This document shows positions 43,056 through 52,866 of a stretch of 64,000 nucleotides of DNA, in pieces. Below the pieces are notes generated by a model. The model worked only from the letters and a program-made list of their open reading frames with translations. It made no database searches and was not told the DNA's origin. The position numbers and the translations under genes are program-made. The stretch lies in the NCBI GenBank assembly GCA_019638615.1, contig JAHBTL010000006.1, positions 124,001 through 188,000 on the forward strand, written 5' to 3'. How positions within the stretch are numbered: position 1 is the stretch's first letter; every line of letters starts with the position of its first letter. The DNA is from Chitinophagaceae bacterium (lineage in GTDB: Bacteria > Bacteroidota > Bacteroidia > Chitinophagales > Chitinophagaceae).

Positions 43056-44306
43056 ATGAGCTACCACCGATCAACTGTTAAGAGTTTTTTTTCCGGATTA
43101 GCAATTGTCTTCGCTCTCTCTTTGTTGAGTATTTCAGTGAACGCGCAGGATGGAAAAGCGATCTTCAACCAGAAATGTGCTACATGTCATAGTATTACAA
43201 AAAACCTTACCGGACCTGCCCTTGCAGGATTTGAAGAGCGTGGGCCCTGGAGCGACAGGAAAAAATTGTATGCGTGGATTCATAATCCTGCCGCGTTCAT
43301 GGCAAGTGACCCTTATACCCAGGGGTTAAAAGCGCAATACAATGGCATTGTAATGACCGGTTTTCCTGATTTAAAAGAAGCGGAAATCGATGCAATTGTA
43401 ACTTATGTTAATACGGCGGCAGCGCCCAAAGGACCTGAAGGACCTAAAGAAGTTGTTCCCGCTGAACCTGAAAGCGACAATACTTTATTATTTGGCGTAC
43501 TTACGCTGATACTGGCTGTTATAGCGCTTACCTTATTGCAGGTAAATGCCAACCTCAAAAAAATGTCCGATGATAAAGAGGGTATTCCTGCTTCCGAGCC
43601 AGTTCCTTTTTATCGCAACAAATTATACATTGCGCTGGCTATCATTGCCTTATTTGTAGTGGGCGGTTATGCTACCATCCAGGGGGCCGTTGGTTTGGGA
43701 CGTCAGCAAAACTACGAGCCCGAGCAGCCTATTTATTATTCGCACAAAGTGCACGCAGGCATCAACCAGATCAGTTGTTTGTATTGCCACAATGGCGCGC
43801 AGGAAGGCAAACAGGCCAATATACCCTCGGTAAACGTGTGTATGAACTGCCACATGGCCATCAACGAGTATACCAAAGGACCGGAATTGTACAGGGCAGA
43901 CGGCTCTGTGGTAAACGGAACAGCGGAAATCAAAAAATTATATGAATATGCCGGCTGGGACGATGCCAAACAGCAATATACCGGCAAAGGCAAGCCCATT
44001 GAGTGGGTACGCATCCACAATCTCCCCGATCATGTGTACTTCAACCACTCCCAGCACGTAGTAGTAGGCCAGCAACAGTGTCAAACCTGTCATGGCAGCA
44101 TCACCGAAATGGATGAAGTAAAACAGTTTACCGATTTAAGCATGGGCTGGTGCGTTAACTGTCATCGCGAAACAAAAGTTCAGTTCAACGATAATAAATT
44201 CTACAGCATTTACGAAAAGTTCCATGAGGATATCCGTAACAAGAAGATAGACAGCGTAACTGTAGAAATGATCGGTGGACTGGAATGTCAGAAATGCCAC
44301 TACTAA
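43056..44306 (+). CDS. actA: Alternative complex III subunit ActA (hexaheme cytochrome c)
   Basis: ATG 43056 is chosen because a signal peptide follows (SGLAIVFALSLLSISVNAQ). The 416-residue protein has six CxxCH heme sites: CATCH in an N-terminal monoheme domain, then CLYCH, CMNCH, CQTCH, CVNCH and CQKCH in a pentaheme domain. A membrane helix near residues 145-165 and another near 190-210 separate the parts. The pentaheme unit is the ActA core of alternative complex III, and the extra monoheme domain resembles the arrangement known from Flavobacterium. It passes electrons from quinol oxidation toward the oxidase in the periplasm. Confidence 0.95.
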   Translation: MSYHRSTVKSFFSGLAIVFALSLLSISVNAQDGKAIFNQKCATCHSITKNLTGPALAGFEERGPWSDRKKLYAWIHNPAAFMASDPYTQGLKAQYNGIVMTGFPDLKEAEIDAIVTYVNTAAAPKGPEGPKEVVPAEPESDNTLLFGVLTLILAVIALTLLQVNANLKKMSDDKEGIPASEPVPFYRNKLYIALAIIALFVVGGYATIQGAVGLGRQQNYEPEQPIYYSHKVHAGINQISCLYCHNGAQEGKQANIPSVNVCMNCHMAINEYTKGPELYRADGSVVNGTAEIKKLYEYAGWDDAKQQYTGKGKPIEWVRIHNLPDHVYFNHSQHVVVGQQQCQTCHGSITEMDEVKQFTDLSMGWCVNCHRETKVQFNDNKFYSIYEKFHEDIRNKKIDSVTVEMIGGLECQKCHY

Positions 44307-44421
44307 AAACAGTGGCAGTTTGGGAGTGACGTGATTTCAGTGACAGCCTGTTCAAGCGCTTTCCGGATTACTCGCCCCCGTCCTGCTGAAAAGCAGATCA
44401 AATTTTCAAATCACTTAATAA

Positions 44422-47400
44422 ATGGAGCAAAAAAAGTACTGGCAAAATTTAGGTGAATTAAACAATACGGAAGGTTACCAGCAATTAGTGAAGGATGAAT
44501 TTCAGGAGGATCTTCCATTGATGGAAGACCGTAAAGGATTACTGGATGCCAAAGCTCCCCGCAGGGATTTCTTAAAATATGTTGGTTTCAGCACAGCGGC
44601 GGCAGCAGTAGCTGCAGGTTGCGAAATGCCTGTAAGGAAAAGTATACCCTATCTTAACAAACCCGAAAATCTCACTCCCGGCGTTGCCCGGTATTATGCT
44701 ACTACATTTGTAGCCGAAGGCGATGTGGTGCCTGTGGTAGCCAAAGTGAGAGACGGAAGACCTATTAAGGTAGATGGTAACGACCGGTCTTTTATAAGCG
44801 GTAAAATTGAAGGCACATCCGCCAGGGTGCAGGCTTCGGTGCTTGATCTGTACGATACTGCCAGGCTGCAATGGCCGGCAGAAATAGTAAACAGCAATGA
44901 GCCGCCGAAAGAATTGCCGCTGGTACTGGATCCCCTGGATAAAAAAATTACAGACGAACTGGCAAAGGGCCCGGTGGTGTTATTGACTTCTACCATCAAT
45001 TCACCTACTACCAGGCAAATCATAGATGATTTCTTTAAAAAATTCCCCGGGGGACGTCATGTACAGTATGATGCTGTTTCTTATAGCGGCATCCTGCAGG
45101 CCAACGAGATCAGCTATGGTAAAAAGGCAATTCCTGATTATAAGTTCGACAAGGCGAAGGTGATCGTGGGCATAGGGGCCGACTTCCTGGGAACATGGCT
45201 GAATTCAGAAGAATATGCTTCTCAATACGCTGAAGGACGTAAAATAAACCAGGAAAACCCTCAAATGAGCAAGCACATCCAGTTTGAAGGTGTGTTGAGT
45301 CTCACGGGTTCCAATGCCGATGACAGGTTTATTCATCGTCCGTCTGAAACCGGGGCGGTGGTATTGAACCTGCTGGCTAAATTGGGCGGTGGTGTTTCCG
45401 CTCCCGCGCTGAGCGACGAAAAGCTGAAAAAAGGAATTGATATTACTGCTGCGCTTCTGAATGAAAATAAAGGCGCCGCACTGGTCGTTTGCGGCAGCAA
45501 CGATCCGGATATACAGGTGTTGGTAAATGCGATCAACGAGCTGGTTGGTGCAAACGGCACCACCATCAATTGGGCAAATCCTGTTCAAACCCGCCAGGGC
45601 ATTGACAGTGAGATGGATCAGCTGGTAAAAGATTTGAATGACGGCAAGGTCAATACCCTTCTGGTATACGAAGCCAATCCTGCATACAACTATCACAATG
45701 CAGATGCTTTTAAAACAGGCATTCAAAAAACCAAGCTGGCGGTATCTTTCAACGACAGGGCAGACGAAACCTCTGTGCTTTGCAAATACATTATTCCGCA
45801 CCCGCATTATCTTGAAAGCTGGGGCGATGCCGAAGGACGCGCAGGGCTGATCAGCTTGCAGCAACCTACCATTGATCATCTTTTCCGTACAAGGTATTTC
45901 CAGACCTCCTTGTTGAAATGGAGCGGCAGCAATCTTGATTACGAAGATTATTTTAAAAATCACTATGTTACCAAACTGGGAAGCCAGTCGGCTTTTGACC
46001 AGGCTTTACAGGACGGCTTTATAGAACCGAAAGAATTAACAACCGCTTCTACGCCCTATAACGGAGCTGCGGTAGCCGATGCAGCCTCTAAGGCTTCAGC
46101 AATAAAGGCTGGCTCAGATATAGAACTGGTACTTTACCAGAAAGTATCAATGGGCAGCGGGGCAGCGGCCAACAATCCCTGGCTGCAGGAAATGCCCGAT
46201 CCCATCAGTCGTGCTACCTGGGACAACTATGCCATGATATCGTATAAAATGGCTGCAGACCTTGGTATTAAGCTGGATGATCATTATGAAGTGGAATTTA
46301 CCAAGCCTGTGGTAGAATTTACCATCAATGGCAACCCTGTTAAATTACCCATACTGGCTATACCCGGCATGCACGACAAAGTAATTGCGGTAGCCGTAGG
46401 TTACGGAAGGGGAGAAGGCGCAGGAAGGGCAGGACGGGGTGTTGGGTACAATGCATACCCGCTGGTAGACGGCAAAGGCGCTACACGCAAATATTATATA
46501 ACGGATGTAACCGCGGCAAAAAATACAGGCGACATCTACCCGATTGCTTATACGCAAACGCACAACCAGTATGAAGGCCGTAAAGAAGTAGTACGTGAGT
46601 TTTCATTGGGTGATTTCAGGAAACAGCCCGATGTTTTACCACATTATCGCCAGGAACTGGCTGAAGATTTTGCGAAGAAGACACAGAATTTCCGCGATGA
46701 AGCGACACTGTATCCTGTGTACGAATCTCCCGGTGCGCACTGGGGCATGAGCATAGATCTGAACGCCTGCACCGGCTGCGGAGCCTGTACCATTGCCTGT
46801 ACTGCCGAAAACAATGTGCCGGTAGTAGGTAAAAATGAAGTTCAGCGTTCGCACGAAATGCACTGGTTGCGTATAGACCGTTACTATGCCTCTCACAGGG
46901 ATAATACGGAAGGAGACAACCTGAATGTAGTGTTCATGCCAATGCTTTGCCAGCATTGCGACAATGCGCCTTGCGAAAACGTATGTCCCGTATCTGCCAC
47001 CAACCATAGTACAGAAGGGTTAAACCAGATGGCTTATAACCGTTGTATCGGTACCCGCTATTGCGCCAACAACTGTCCTTTTAAAGTACGCCGCTTTAAC
47101 TGGGCCGATTATACCGGCGCCGACAGCTTTGGCGACAACCAGAATTTCAGCGGGGTGGGTAAGCTGGATGAAGCAGTATTACAAATGAACGACGATTTGA
47201 CCAGGATGGTTCTGAATCCTGATGTAACCGTTCGTTCGCGTGGTGTTATTGAAAAATGTTCTTTCTGTGTGCAGCGTTTGCAGGATGCAAAACTGAAAGC
47301 TAAAAAATCGCAGGATCCTTCTATTATCCGTGATGTTAAAACAGCCTGTATGCAGGCCTGTTCAACAGGAGCGATCGTTTTCGGCAATGTGAACGACAAA

Positions 47401-47592
47401 GAAAGCCGTGTATATAAATTGAGGAATGAAGAACAGAACCGCAGGATGTATTACGCGCTGGAAATGATACATGTGCTGCCCAATATCAGCTACCTGGCAA
47501 AAATCAGGAATACTGACCGCCCTGTAGGTGTTAAAGAAGAACATGGCGCTGTGGAAAAGAAGGAAGCGGCACATGAGCAATCTCATGGATAA
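44422..47592 (+). CDS. actB: Alternative complex III subunit ActB (molybdopterin-oxidoreductase-like, Fe-S)
   Basis: A 1056-residue protein. APRRDFLKYVGFSTAAAAVA is a variant twin-arginine signal displaced about 45 residues from the N-terminus, as in TAT-variant members. A molybdopterin-oxidoreductase-like domain of about 700 residues follows, in a family branch that has lost the cofactor. The C-terminal ferredoxin-like domain carries cysteine clusters: CTGCGACTIAC, CQHCDNAPCENVCP, CIGTRYCANNCP, CSFCVQ and CMQAC. These fit three [4Fe-4S] and one [3Fe-4S] cluster. It is the peripheral electron-transfer subunit of the quinol-oxidising complex. Confidence 0.95.
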   Translation: MEQKKYWQNLGELNNTEGYQQLVKDEFQEDLPLMEDRKGLLDAKAPRRDFLKYVGFSTAAAAVAAGCEMPVRKSIPYLNKPENLTPGVARYYATTFVAEGDVVPVVAKVRDGRPIKVDGNDRSFISGKIEGTSARVQASVLDLYDTARLQWPAEIVNSNEPPKELPLVLDPLDKKITDELAKGPVVLLTSTINSPTTRQIIDDFFKKFPGGRHVQYDAVSYSGILQANEISYGKKAIPDYKFDKAKVIVGIGADFLGTWLNSEEYASQYAEGRKINQENPQMSKHIQFEGVLSLTGSNADDRFIHRPSETGAVVLNLLAKLGGGVSAPALSDEKLKKGIDITAALLNENKGAALVVCGSNDPDIQVLVNAINELVGANGTTINWANPVQTRQGIDSEMDQLVKDLNDGKVNTLLVYEANPAYNYHNADAFKTGIQKTKLAVSFNDRADETSVLCKYIIPHPHYLESWGDAEGRAGLISLQQPTIDHLFRTRYFQTSLLKWSGSNLDYEDYFKNHYVTKLGSQSAFDQALQDGFIEPKELTTASTPYNGAAVADAASKASAIKAGSDIELVLYQKVSMGSGAAANNPWLQEMPDPISRATWDNYAMISYKMAADLGIKLDDHYEVEFTKPVVEFTINGNPVKLPILAIPGMHDKVIAVAVGYGRGEGAGRAGRGVGYNAYPLVDGKGATRKYYITDVTAAKNTGDIYPIAYTQTHNQYEGRKEVVREFSLGDFRKQPDVLPHYRQELAEDFAKKTQNFRDEATLYPVYESPGAHWGMSIDLNACTGCGACTIACTAENNVPVVGKNEVQRSHEMHWLRIDRYYASHRDNTEGDNLNVVFMPMLCQHCDNAPCENVCPVSATNHSTEGLNQMAYNRCIGTRYCANNCPFKVRRFNWADYTGADSFGDNQNFSGVGKLDEAVLQMNDDLTRMVLNPDVTVRSRGVIEKCSFCVQRLQDAKLKAKKSQDPSIIRDVKTACMQACSTGAIVFGNVNDKESRVYKLRNEEQNRRMYYALEMIHVLPNISYLAKIRNTDRPVGVKEEHGAVEKKEAAHEQSHG

Positions 47593-47677
47593 GAAAAGAC
47601 GATAATAGTAACTTGATCAGCAATAATTAAAAAAATATGCACTCCGGATATCCGGATGCAGGTAAATAACCCAGTCA

Positions 47678-49126
47678 ATGAGTTTGATTAAATACGAATC
47701 TTTTGTCAGGGAACCACTGGTAGATGGCGACAAGAATTATCACCAGGTTACGGAAGACATTGTATATACAATCGAAGCCAAGCCTACGCGCCTGTGGTAT
47801 ATTGGATTCTGGATTTCTGTAGCGCTATTGTTATTTGGTGTGTTTTCTTTGTACAGGGAAGTAACCTACGGTACCGGTCAGTGGAACCTGGGTAAAACCA
47901 TTGGCTGGGGTTGGGATATTACCAACTTCGTTTGGTGGGTAGGTATCGGTCACGCAGGTACGCTTATTTCCGCCATCCTTTTGCTGTTTCGCCAGGGGTG
48001 GAGAACCGGGGTAAACCGGGCTGCGGAAGCCATGACCATCTTTGCGGTAATTTGCGCCGGGCAGTTCCCTATCTGGCACATGGGCAGGGTTTGGATGGCG
48101 TTTTTTGTAATGCCTTATCCCAACAGCCGTGGTCCCTTATGGCCCAACTTTAACTCTCCTCTTTTGTGGGACGTGTTTGCGATCTCTACTTATTTTACGG
48201 TGTCATTGTTATTCTGGTACTCGGGATTGCTGCCCGACCTGGCAACAGTTCGCGACCGCGCCAAAACCAAGCTCCGGAAACTTTTATACGGTATCGCTTC
48301 CTTTGGGTGGAGCGGCTCTACCAAGCACTGGCAACGTCATGAAAGTCTTTCGCTGGTACTGGCAGGTTTAAGTACACCGCTGGTGCTTTCGGTACACACC
48401 ATCGTATCGTTCGACTTTGCCACTTCCGTGGTTCCGGGATGGCATACAACCATTTTCCCTCCTTACTTTGTGGCGGGTGCGGTGTTTTCAGGCTTTGCAA
48501 TGGTGCAAACGCTTATGCTGATCGTGCGTAAAGTAATGAACCTCCAGGATTACATTACCCTGGGACATATAGAAGCGATGAACAAGGTAATCGTGCTGAC
48601 CGGTTCTATTGTAGGGTGCGCTTATCTTACTGAATTGTTCATTGCCTGGTATGGAGCCAACCAGTACGAATACGATATCTTCTTTAAATACCGCATAGCG
48701 GGCGCTTATGGCTGGAGCTACTGGCTGATGATGACCTGTAACGTGATCTCCCCCCAGTTGTTCTGGTTTAAAAAACTGAGAAGGAATATCGGGTTTACGT
48801 TCTTTATGAGCGTGATCGTAAATGTGGGCATGTGGTTCGAACGGTTTGTGATCATCGTATCATCGTTGTACCGCGATTACCTGCCATCTTCCTGGTCGTT
48901 GTATTACCGTCCTACAATATATGAGATCGGTTTTTATATGGGAACCTTCGGTTTGTTCTTTACCTGCTTCTTCCTGTTCGCCAAATATTTCCCGGTAATA
49001 GCTATTGCGGAAATCAAGAGCGTGCTGAAAACAACAGGCGAAAGCTATAAGGCTAAAATGGCAGACCTGGAGAACCTGAGTGTGGAAGAATTTTACGCTA
49101 AAACACATCACGACGATCACCATTAA
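47678..49126 (+). CDS. actC: Alternative complex III subunit ActC (NrfD-like quinol site)
   Basis: A 482-residue NrfD/PsrC-like membrane protein with about ten helices. WISVALLLFGVFSLYREV, AGTLISAILLLFRQGWRTGVN and PLVLSVHTIVSFDFATSVVPGWH are conserved family segments; the last includes the histidine and aspartate near the presumed quinol site. The protein sits in the inner membrane next to ActB. A histidine-rich tail (HHDDHH) ends it. It follows actB after 85 bases. Confidence 0.95.
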   Translation: MSLIKYESFVREPLVDGDKNYHQVTEDIVYTIEAKPTRLWYIGFWISVALLLFGVFSLYREVTYGTGQWNLGKTIGWGWDITNFVWWVGIGHAGTLISAILLLFRQGWRTGVNRAAEAMTIFAVICAGQFPIWHMGRVWMAFFVMPYPNSRGPLWPNFNSPLLWDVFAISTYFTVSLLFWYSGLLPDLATVRDRAKTKLRKLLYGIASFGWSGSTKHWQRHESLSLVLAGLSTPLVLSVHTIVSFDFATSVVPGWHTTIFPPYFVAGAVFSGFAMVQTLMLIVRKVMNLQDYITLGHIEAMNKVIVLTGSIVGCAYLTELFIAWYGANQYEYDIFFKYRIAGAYGWSYWLMMTCNVISPQLFWFKKLRRNIGFTFFMSVIVNVGMWFERFVIIVSSLYRDYLPSSWSLYYRPTIYEIGFYMGTFGLFFTCFFLFAKYFPVIAIAEIKSVLKTTGESYKAKMADLENLSVEEFYAKTHHDDHH

Positions 49127-49206
49127 CAAGTGATTGTAGGGATGATATAGGACATTCGATTGATCATTGATTTATTCACCTTAAAAATCCCGCAGGGTTT
49201 AGGGTT

Positions 49207-49800
49207 ATGACAATAAAAAAATTTGTAGTTGGAAGTTTTGATGATGAAGCGGTACTGTTTCCGGCAGTAAAAAAAGTTCGTAAGGCCGGGTATAAGATCC
49301 ATGATATTTATACTCCTTTCCCCGTGCACGGTTTAGACGGCGCCATGGGATTGAGGGATACCAGCCTGCATACTGCCGGGTTCATATACGGGCTTACGGG
49401 TCTTACCACCGCGTTGTCGTTCATCAGCTGGGTATTAACAAGAGACTGGATACAGAATTATGGAGGCAAGCCGCACTTTTCGTTACCGGCATGGATCCCT
49501 ATCATGTTTGAATTGACTGTGCTGTTTTCGGCTGTAGGTATGGTACTTACTTTCTGTTACCTGTGCCAACTGGCTCCCTTTGTAAAAAAGCATCATTTCC
49601 ATTTGCGTGCTACCGACGATCTTTTTGTGATGGTGATAGAATGTACTTCCAAAACCAATGTGCAGGAGGCGGAAGCGTTTTTAACCGCTGCCGGGGCGCA
49701 GGAAGTGAATGTGCAGCTGGCTGAAACCGGCTGGTGGCTTGGCAGGTATGATATGGAGAAAAAATTATTTGAAAATAAAACAGAAACGGTTACTGCTTAA
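49207..49800 (+). CDS. actD: Alternative complex III subunit ActD (DUF3341)
   Basis: A 197-residue protein matching DUF3341. It starts KFVVGSFDDEAVLFPAVKKV, followed by DIYTPFPVHGLDGAMGLRDT, a family signature. Two membrane helices (AGFIYGLTGLTTALSFISWV and LTVLFSAVGMVLTFCYL) frame a short loop. The C-terminal domain (DLFVMVIECTSKTN) is soluble. In known complexes this subunit helps hold ActB and ActC/ActF together. Confidence 0.93.
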   Translation: MTIKKFVVGSFDDEAVLFPAVKKVRKAGYKIHDIYTPFPVHGLDGAMGLRDTSLHTAGFIYGLTGLTTALSFISWVLTRDWIQNYGGKPHFSLPAWIPIMFELTVLFSAVGMVLTFCYLCQLAPFVKKHHFHLRATDDLFVMVIECTSKTNVQEAEAFLTAAGAQEVNVQLAETGWWLGRYDMEKKLFENKTETVTA

Positions 49801-49872
49801 TTCAAAAACAAATTATCAAAAAGGATGAAACAGGCAGGTTCCATCCAACCGAATTAAAAACAGGATCTACGG

Positions 49873-50499
49873 ATGAAAAAAATATCAGTCATATCGCTTC
49901 TTGCTTTTACTGTTGTAGTGGCTGTAGTAAGTTGTGGCGATAATAAAAAGCCCGGTAAGATATATATGCCCGATATGGCGTACAGCCGCGCTTACGAAAC
50001 CTATTCCGAGAATCATCTTTTTGAAGACAGGCAAACCAACCGCACACCGGTGGCCGGCACTATTTCAAGAGATGAGCTGTTGCCTTTTCGTATTCCCCAG
50101 GATGCAGCCGGCGATACTACCAATTTCGGCAAGGCCCGGTTTGTAAACAATCCGCTGCCCCCGCTGAATGAAGCGGATAAAAAAGAAGCGGAACGTTTGT
50201 ACCTGATTTATTGTGGTATTTGTCATGGTGCCAAGTTAGACGGCAACGGACCTTTATGGAAGGGAGGCGATGGTCCTTATCCCGCCGCCCCAAAAGACCT
50301 GACAGATCCTGTAATCGGCAACCAGGGAGACGGGCAGATCTTTTACACCATTACTTATGGAAAGAACAAAATGGGCAGCTACGCTTCGCAATTAAGCACA
50401 AAGCAGCGCTGGATGGTAATACATTATATTAAAGATAAATTAGGCAAATCTGCTGCTCCGGCAGCAACTGCAGCAACCGATAGCAGCGCAGCAAAATAA
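49873..50499 (+). CDS. actE: Alternative complex III subunit ActE (monoheme cytochrome c lipoprotein)
   Basis: A 208-residue lipoprotein (VVVAVVSCGDNKKPG) with one heme site (YCGICHGAKLDGNGP) near residue 117 and a methionine ligand candidate in KNKMGSYASQL. The N-terminal MPDMAYSRAYETYSEN segment is usual for ActE-type proteins. It probably receives electrons from ActA and passes them to the oxidase or a soluble cytochrome. It ends with an alanine-rich tail. Confidence 0.93.
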   Translation: MKKISVISLLAFTVVVAVVSCGDNKKPGKIYMPDMAYSRAYETYSENHLFEDRQTNRTPVAGTISRDELLPFRIPQDAAGDTTNFGKARFVNNPLPPLNEADKKEAERLYLIYCGICHGAKLDGNGPLWKGGDGPYPAAPKDLTDPVIGNQGDGQIFYTITYGKNKMGSYASQLSTKQRWMVIHYIKDKLGKSAAPAATAATDSSAAK

Positions 50500-50514
50500 A
50501 AAACTGATTGAGCA

Positions 50515-51738
50515 ATGATTAAGCAACAATTCGAGATTCCTTCAGGTTATAAGAAATGGACATATGGTTTGTTGGCTATTGGCATAGTGGCGTTTGTGGC
50601 AGGGTTCATTTTCCTGGGAATGAGTAAAGACGAACATGACCAGACACGTTTCTGGGCGGTGCTGTTACAAAACAGCCTTTACTTTCTTATGATATGCAAT
50701 GCCGCTATGTTTTTTATATGTGCACTAACGTTGGGGCATAGCGGGTGGCAAATTACTTTCAGGAGGGTGCCGGAAGCCATTTCTGCGGTGGTGCCGGTAT
50801 TTAGTGTTGTGGCATTGTTGGTTTTCATCGGCATCATCATGGGGCATCAGCATCATATCTATCACTGGATAGACAAAGACGCAGTAGCCAATGACAGCAT
50901 TCTTACCTGGAAAAAAGGATTTTTGAACCCTACTTTCTTCTTCATCTGGACAATCATTACCGTGGGCACCTGGTCGTTGGTTGGTAGAAAAATGAGGCAG
51001 TTATCCCGTAAGGCAGACGAGGGACCCATGAGTGTTGAGGAGGCAAAGAAATACACCTGGAACAGTACGGTTTGGGCAGCTATTTTTATTGTGGCTTTTG
51101 CATTAACAACAGGCTCTACCATTCCCTGGCTTTGGTTGATGAGCATCGATGCCCACTGGTATTCTACCATGTATAGCTGGTACACTTTTGCCAGCACATT
51201 TGTATCGGGGCTTGCGCTGATCGCTTTGTATATCGTATTTCTTAAAAACCACGGGTATCTTGAATATACTACCCGCGAGCAATTGCACGATGTTGGTAAG
51301 TTTATCTTTGCGTTTTCTATTTTCTGGACCTATTTATGGTTCTCACAGTTTATGCTGATCTGGTATGCGAACATACCCGAAGAAACCATCTATTTTAAAA
51401 CGCGTCTGCAGGGTGCGTACAGAGGAATTTTCTGGTTTAACTTTATCGTCAATTTCGTGGCGCCCATTCTCATCTTAATGACAAGGGGCTCGAAACGGAA
51501 CTACGCGGTGATGACTTTCATGTCGGTGCTGATCATACTGGGTCACTGGCTCGATTTTTACCAGATGGTGATGCCGGGCACACTGGGCGATCATTTTACA
51601 TTGGGTTGGTTTGAGTGGGGTACACTGGCGTTGTTTTTGGGCATGACCATGTTCTTTGCCGGAAGGGCGTTAACAAAAGCGCCGATGTTGCCAAAGTATC
51701 ATCCTTATCTGAAAGAAAGTTTGATTCATCATACATAA
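50515..51738 (+). CDS. actF: Alternative complex III subunit ActF
   Basis: A 407-residue membrane protein with about ten helices, annotated in relatives as quinol:cytochrome c oxidoreductase membrane subunit. The first helix (YGLLAIGIVAFVAGFIFLGM), the segment WNSTVWAAIFIVAFALTTGS and the late FWTYLWFSQFMLIWYANIPE are characteristic. ActF is a structural relative of ActC. It starts 15 bases after actE. Confidence 0.93.
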   Translation: MIKQQFEIPSGYKKWTYGLLAIGIVAFVAGFIFLGMSKDEHDQTRFWAVLLQNSLYFLMICNAAMFFICALTLGHSGWQITFRRVPEAISAVVPVFSVVALLVFIGIIMGHQHHIYHWIDKDAVANDSILTWKKGFLNPTFFFIWTIITVGTWSLVGRKMRQLSRKADEGPMSVEEAKKYTWNSTVWAAIFIVAFALTTGSTIPWLWLMSIDAHWYSTMYSWYTFASTFVSGLALIALYIVFLKNHGYLEYTTREQLHDVGKFIFAFSIFWTYLWFSQFMLIWYANIPEETIYFKTRLQGAYRGIFWFNFIVNFVAPILILMTRGSKRNYAVMTFMSVLIILGHWLDFYQMVMPGTLGDHFTLGWFEWGTLALFLGMTMFFAGRALTKAPMLPKYHPYLKESLIHHT

Positions 51739-51784
51739 GCTATACCGGAGAGCAAACATTATTAAAGTATAATTTTTATATAAA

Positions 51785-52831
51785 ATGACCTGGACCGAGT
51801 ATTTTGTTGTAATTATTGTTGTCCTGATATTTATTGTGGTCTTTCAGATAGCCAAGGCCAGCGAATATGTATCTGTTTTAAAAGGCGAGAAAAAAGCTTT
51901 TGAACAAAATAATCGTATCAACGCCTTCCTCATGCTTGTGTTCCTGGTATTGGGATTGGGAGCCGCCTGGTGGTGCAACAACCTGTTGTATGATAAAACA
52001 TTGCTGGGATTTCCTTCCGCGTCGGAGCATGGCAAGGACATTGACAAGATGATGTGGATCACCCTTGCATTAACGGGCTTTGTATTTGTTGTTACACAGG
52101 TATTGCTTTTCTGGTTTGCGTACCGTTACCAGGCTTCCGAAAAAAGAAAAGTTTATTACTTCCCCCATAATAACAAACTGGAGCTGATATGGACGGTTGT
52201 GCCGGCCATTGCTCTAACCGTACTCGTATCTTTCGGACTGTATTATTGGTACCGCATTACCGGTGATGCACCCAAGGATGCGATGGAGGTGGAAATAACA
52301 GGGCACCAGTTCGGCTGGGAATATCGTTACCCGGGTAAAGACAGTGTATTGGGGCGCCAGAATTTTAAGCTGGTGGATGCCGCTAAAAGCAATCCTTTGG
52401 GCCAGGACTGGAGCGATGTGGCGAACAGGGATGACCTTCATCCTTCCGAGCTGCACCTTGTAAAGGGTAAGCCTGTAAGACTGATCATTCGTTCGCAGGA
52501 TGTAATACATGATGTAGGGCTTGCCCATTTCCGGTTAAAGATGGATGCTGTGCCCGGCACGCCTACTACCCTGTGGTTTACTCCCCAGTATACCACGGAA
52601 GAGATGAAAAAAATTACAAAAAATGAGAACTTTGTATATGAAATAAGTTGTGATCAGATGTGCGGGTCAGGACACTATTCAATGAAAGGAACCATTGTTG
52701 TGGAGACGCAGGAAGAATTTAATAAGTGGATAGCATCTCAAAAACCACAGTACGATGCGGCGCACCCCAATGTTGCAGAAGCTAAGCCTGCAGCTGATAG
52801 CGCCACTTCTGCTGCACCGGCACAGCAATAA
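51785..52831 (+). CDS. coxB: Cytochrome c oxidase subunit II
   Basis: A 348-residue protein with three hydrophobic segments rather than two; the first (MTWTEYFVVIIVVLIFIVVF) precedes the usual pair. The periplasmic cupredoxin domain contains the CuA site: HDVGLAHFRLKMDAVPG supplies one histidine, and SCDQMCGSGHYSMKGTIVV supplies the two cysteines, second histidine and methionine. There is no fused cytochrome c domain, so electrons must come through ActE/ActA or another cytochrome. An alanine- and proline-rich tail of about 20 residues ends the protein. Confidence 0.96.
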   Translation: MTWTEYFVVIIVVLIFIVVFQIAKASEYVSVLKGEKKAFEQNNRINAFLMLVFLVLGLGAAWWCNNLLYDKTLLGFPSASEHGKDIDKMMWITLALTGFVFVVTQVLLFWFAYRYQASEKRKVYYFPHNNKLELIWTVVPAIALTVLVSFGLYYWYRITGDAPKDAMEVEITGHQFGWEYRYPGKDSVLGRQNFKLVDAAKSNPLGQDWSDVANRDDLHPSELHLVKGKPVRLIIRSQDVIHDVGLAHFRLKMDAVPGTPTTLWFTPQYTTEEMKKITKNENFVYEISCDQMCGSGHYSMKGTIVVETQEEFNKWIASQKPQYDAAHPNVAEAKPAADSATSAAPAQQ

Positions 52832-52866
52832 TAATATAACCGTTCGCTGAACATAAAATTTTAGTA

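Noticed and set aside
45205-45963. 252-codon reading frame on the minus strand inside actB
   Set aside because: It lies entirely opposite a well-supported gene, has no recognisable domain, and its residue content (many Ile, Cys, Arg) is typical of an antisense shadow.
44422-47592. Active molybdopterin enzyme
   Set aside because: Although annotated as oxidoreductase-like, ActB-type proteins in alternative complex III are known to have lost the cofactor, and the operon context is that complex.
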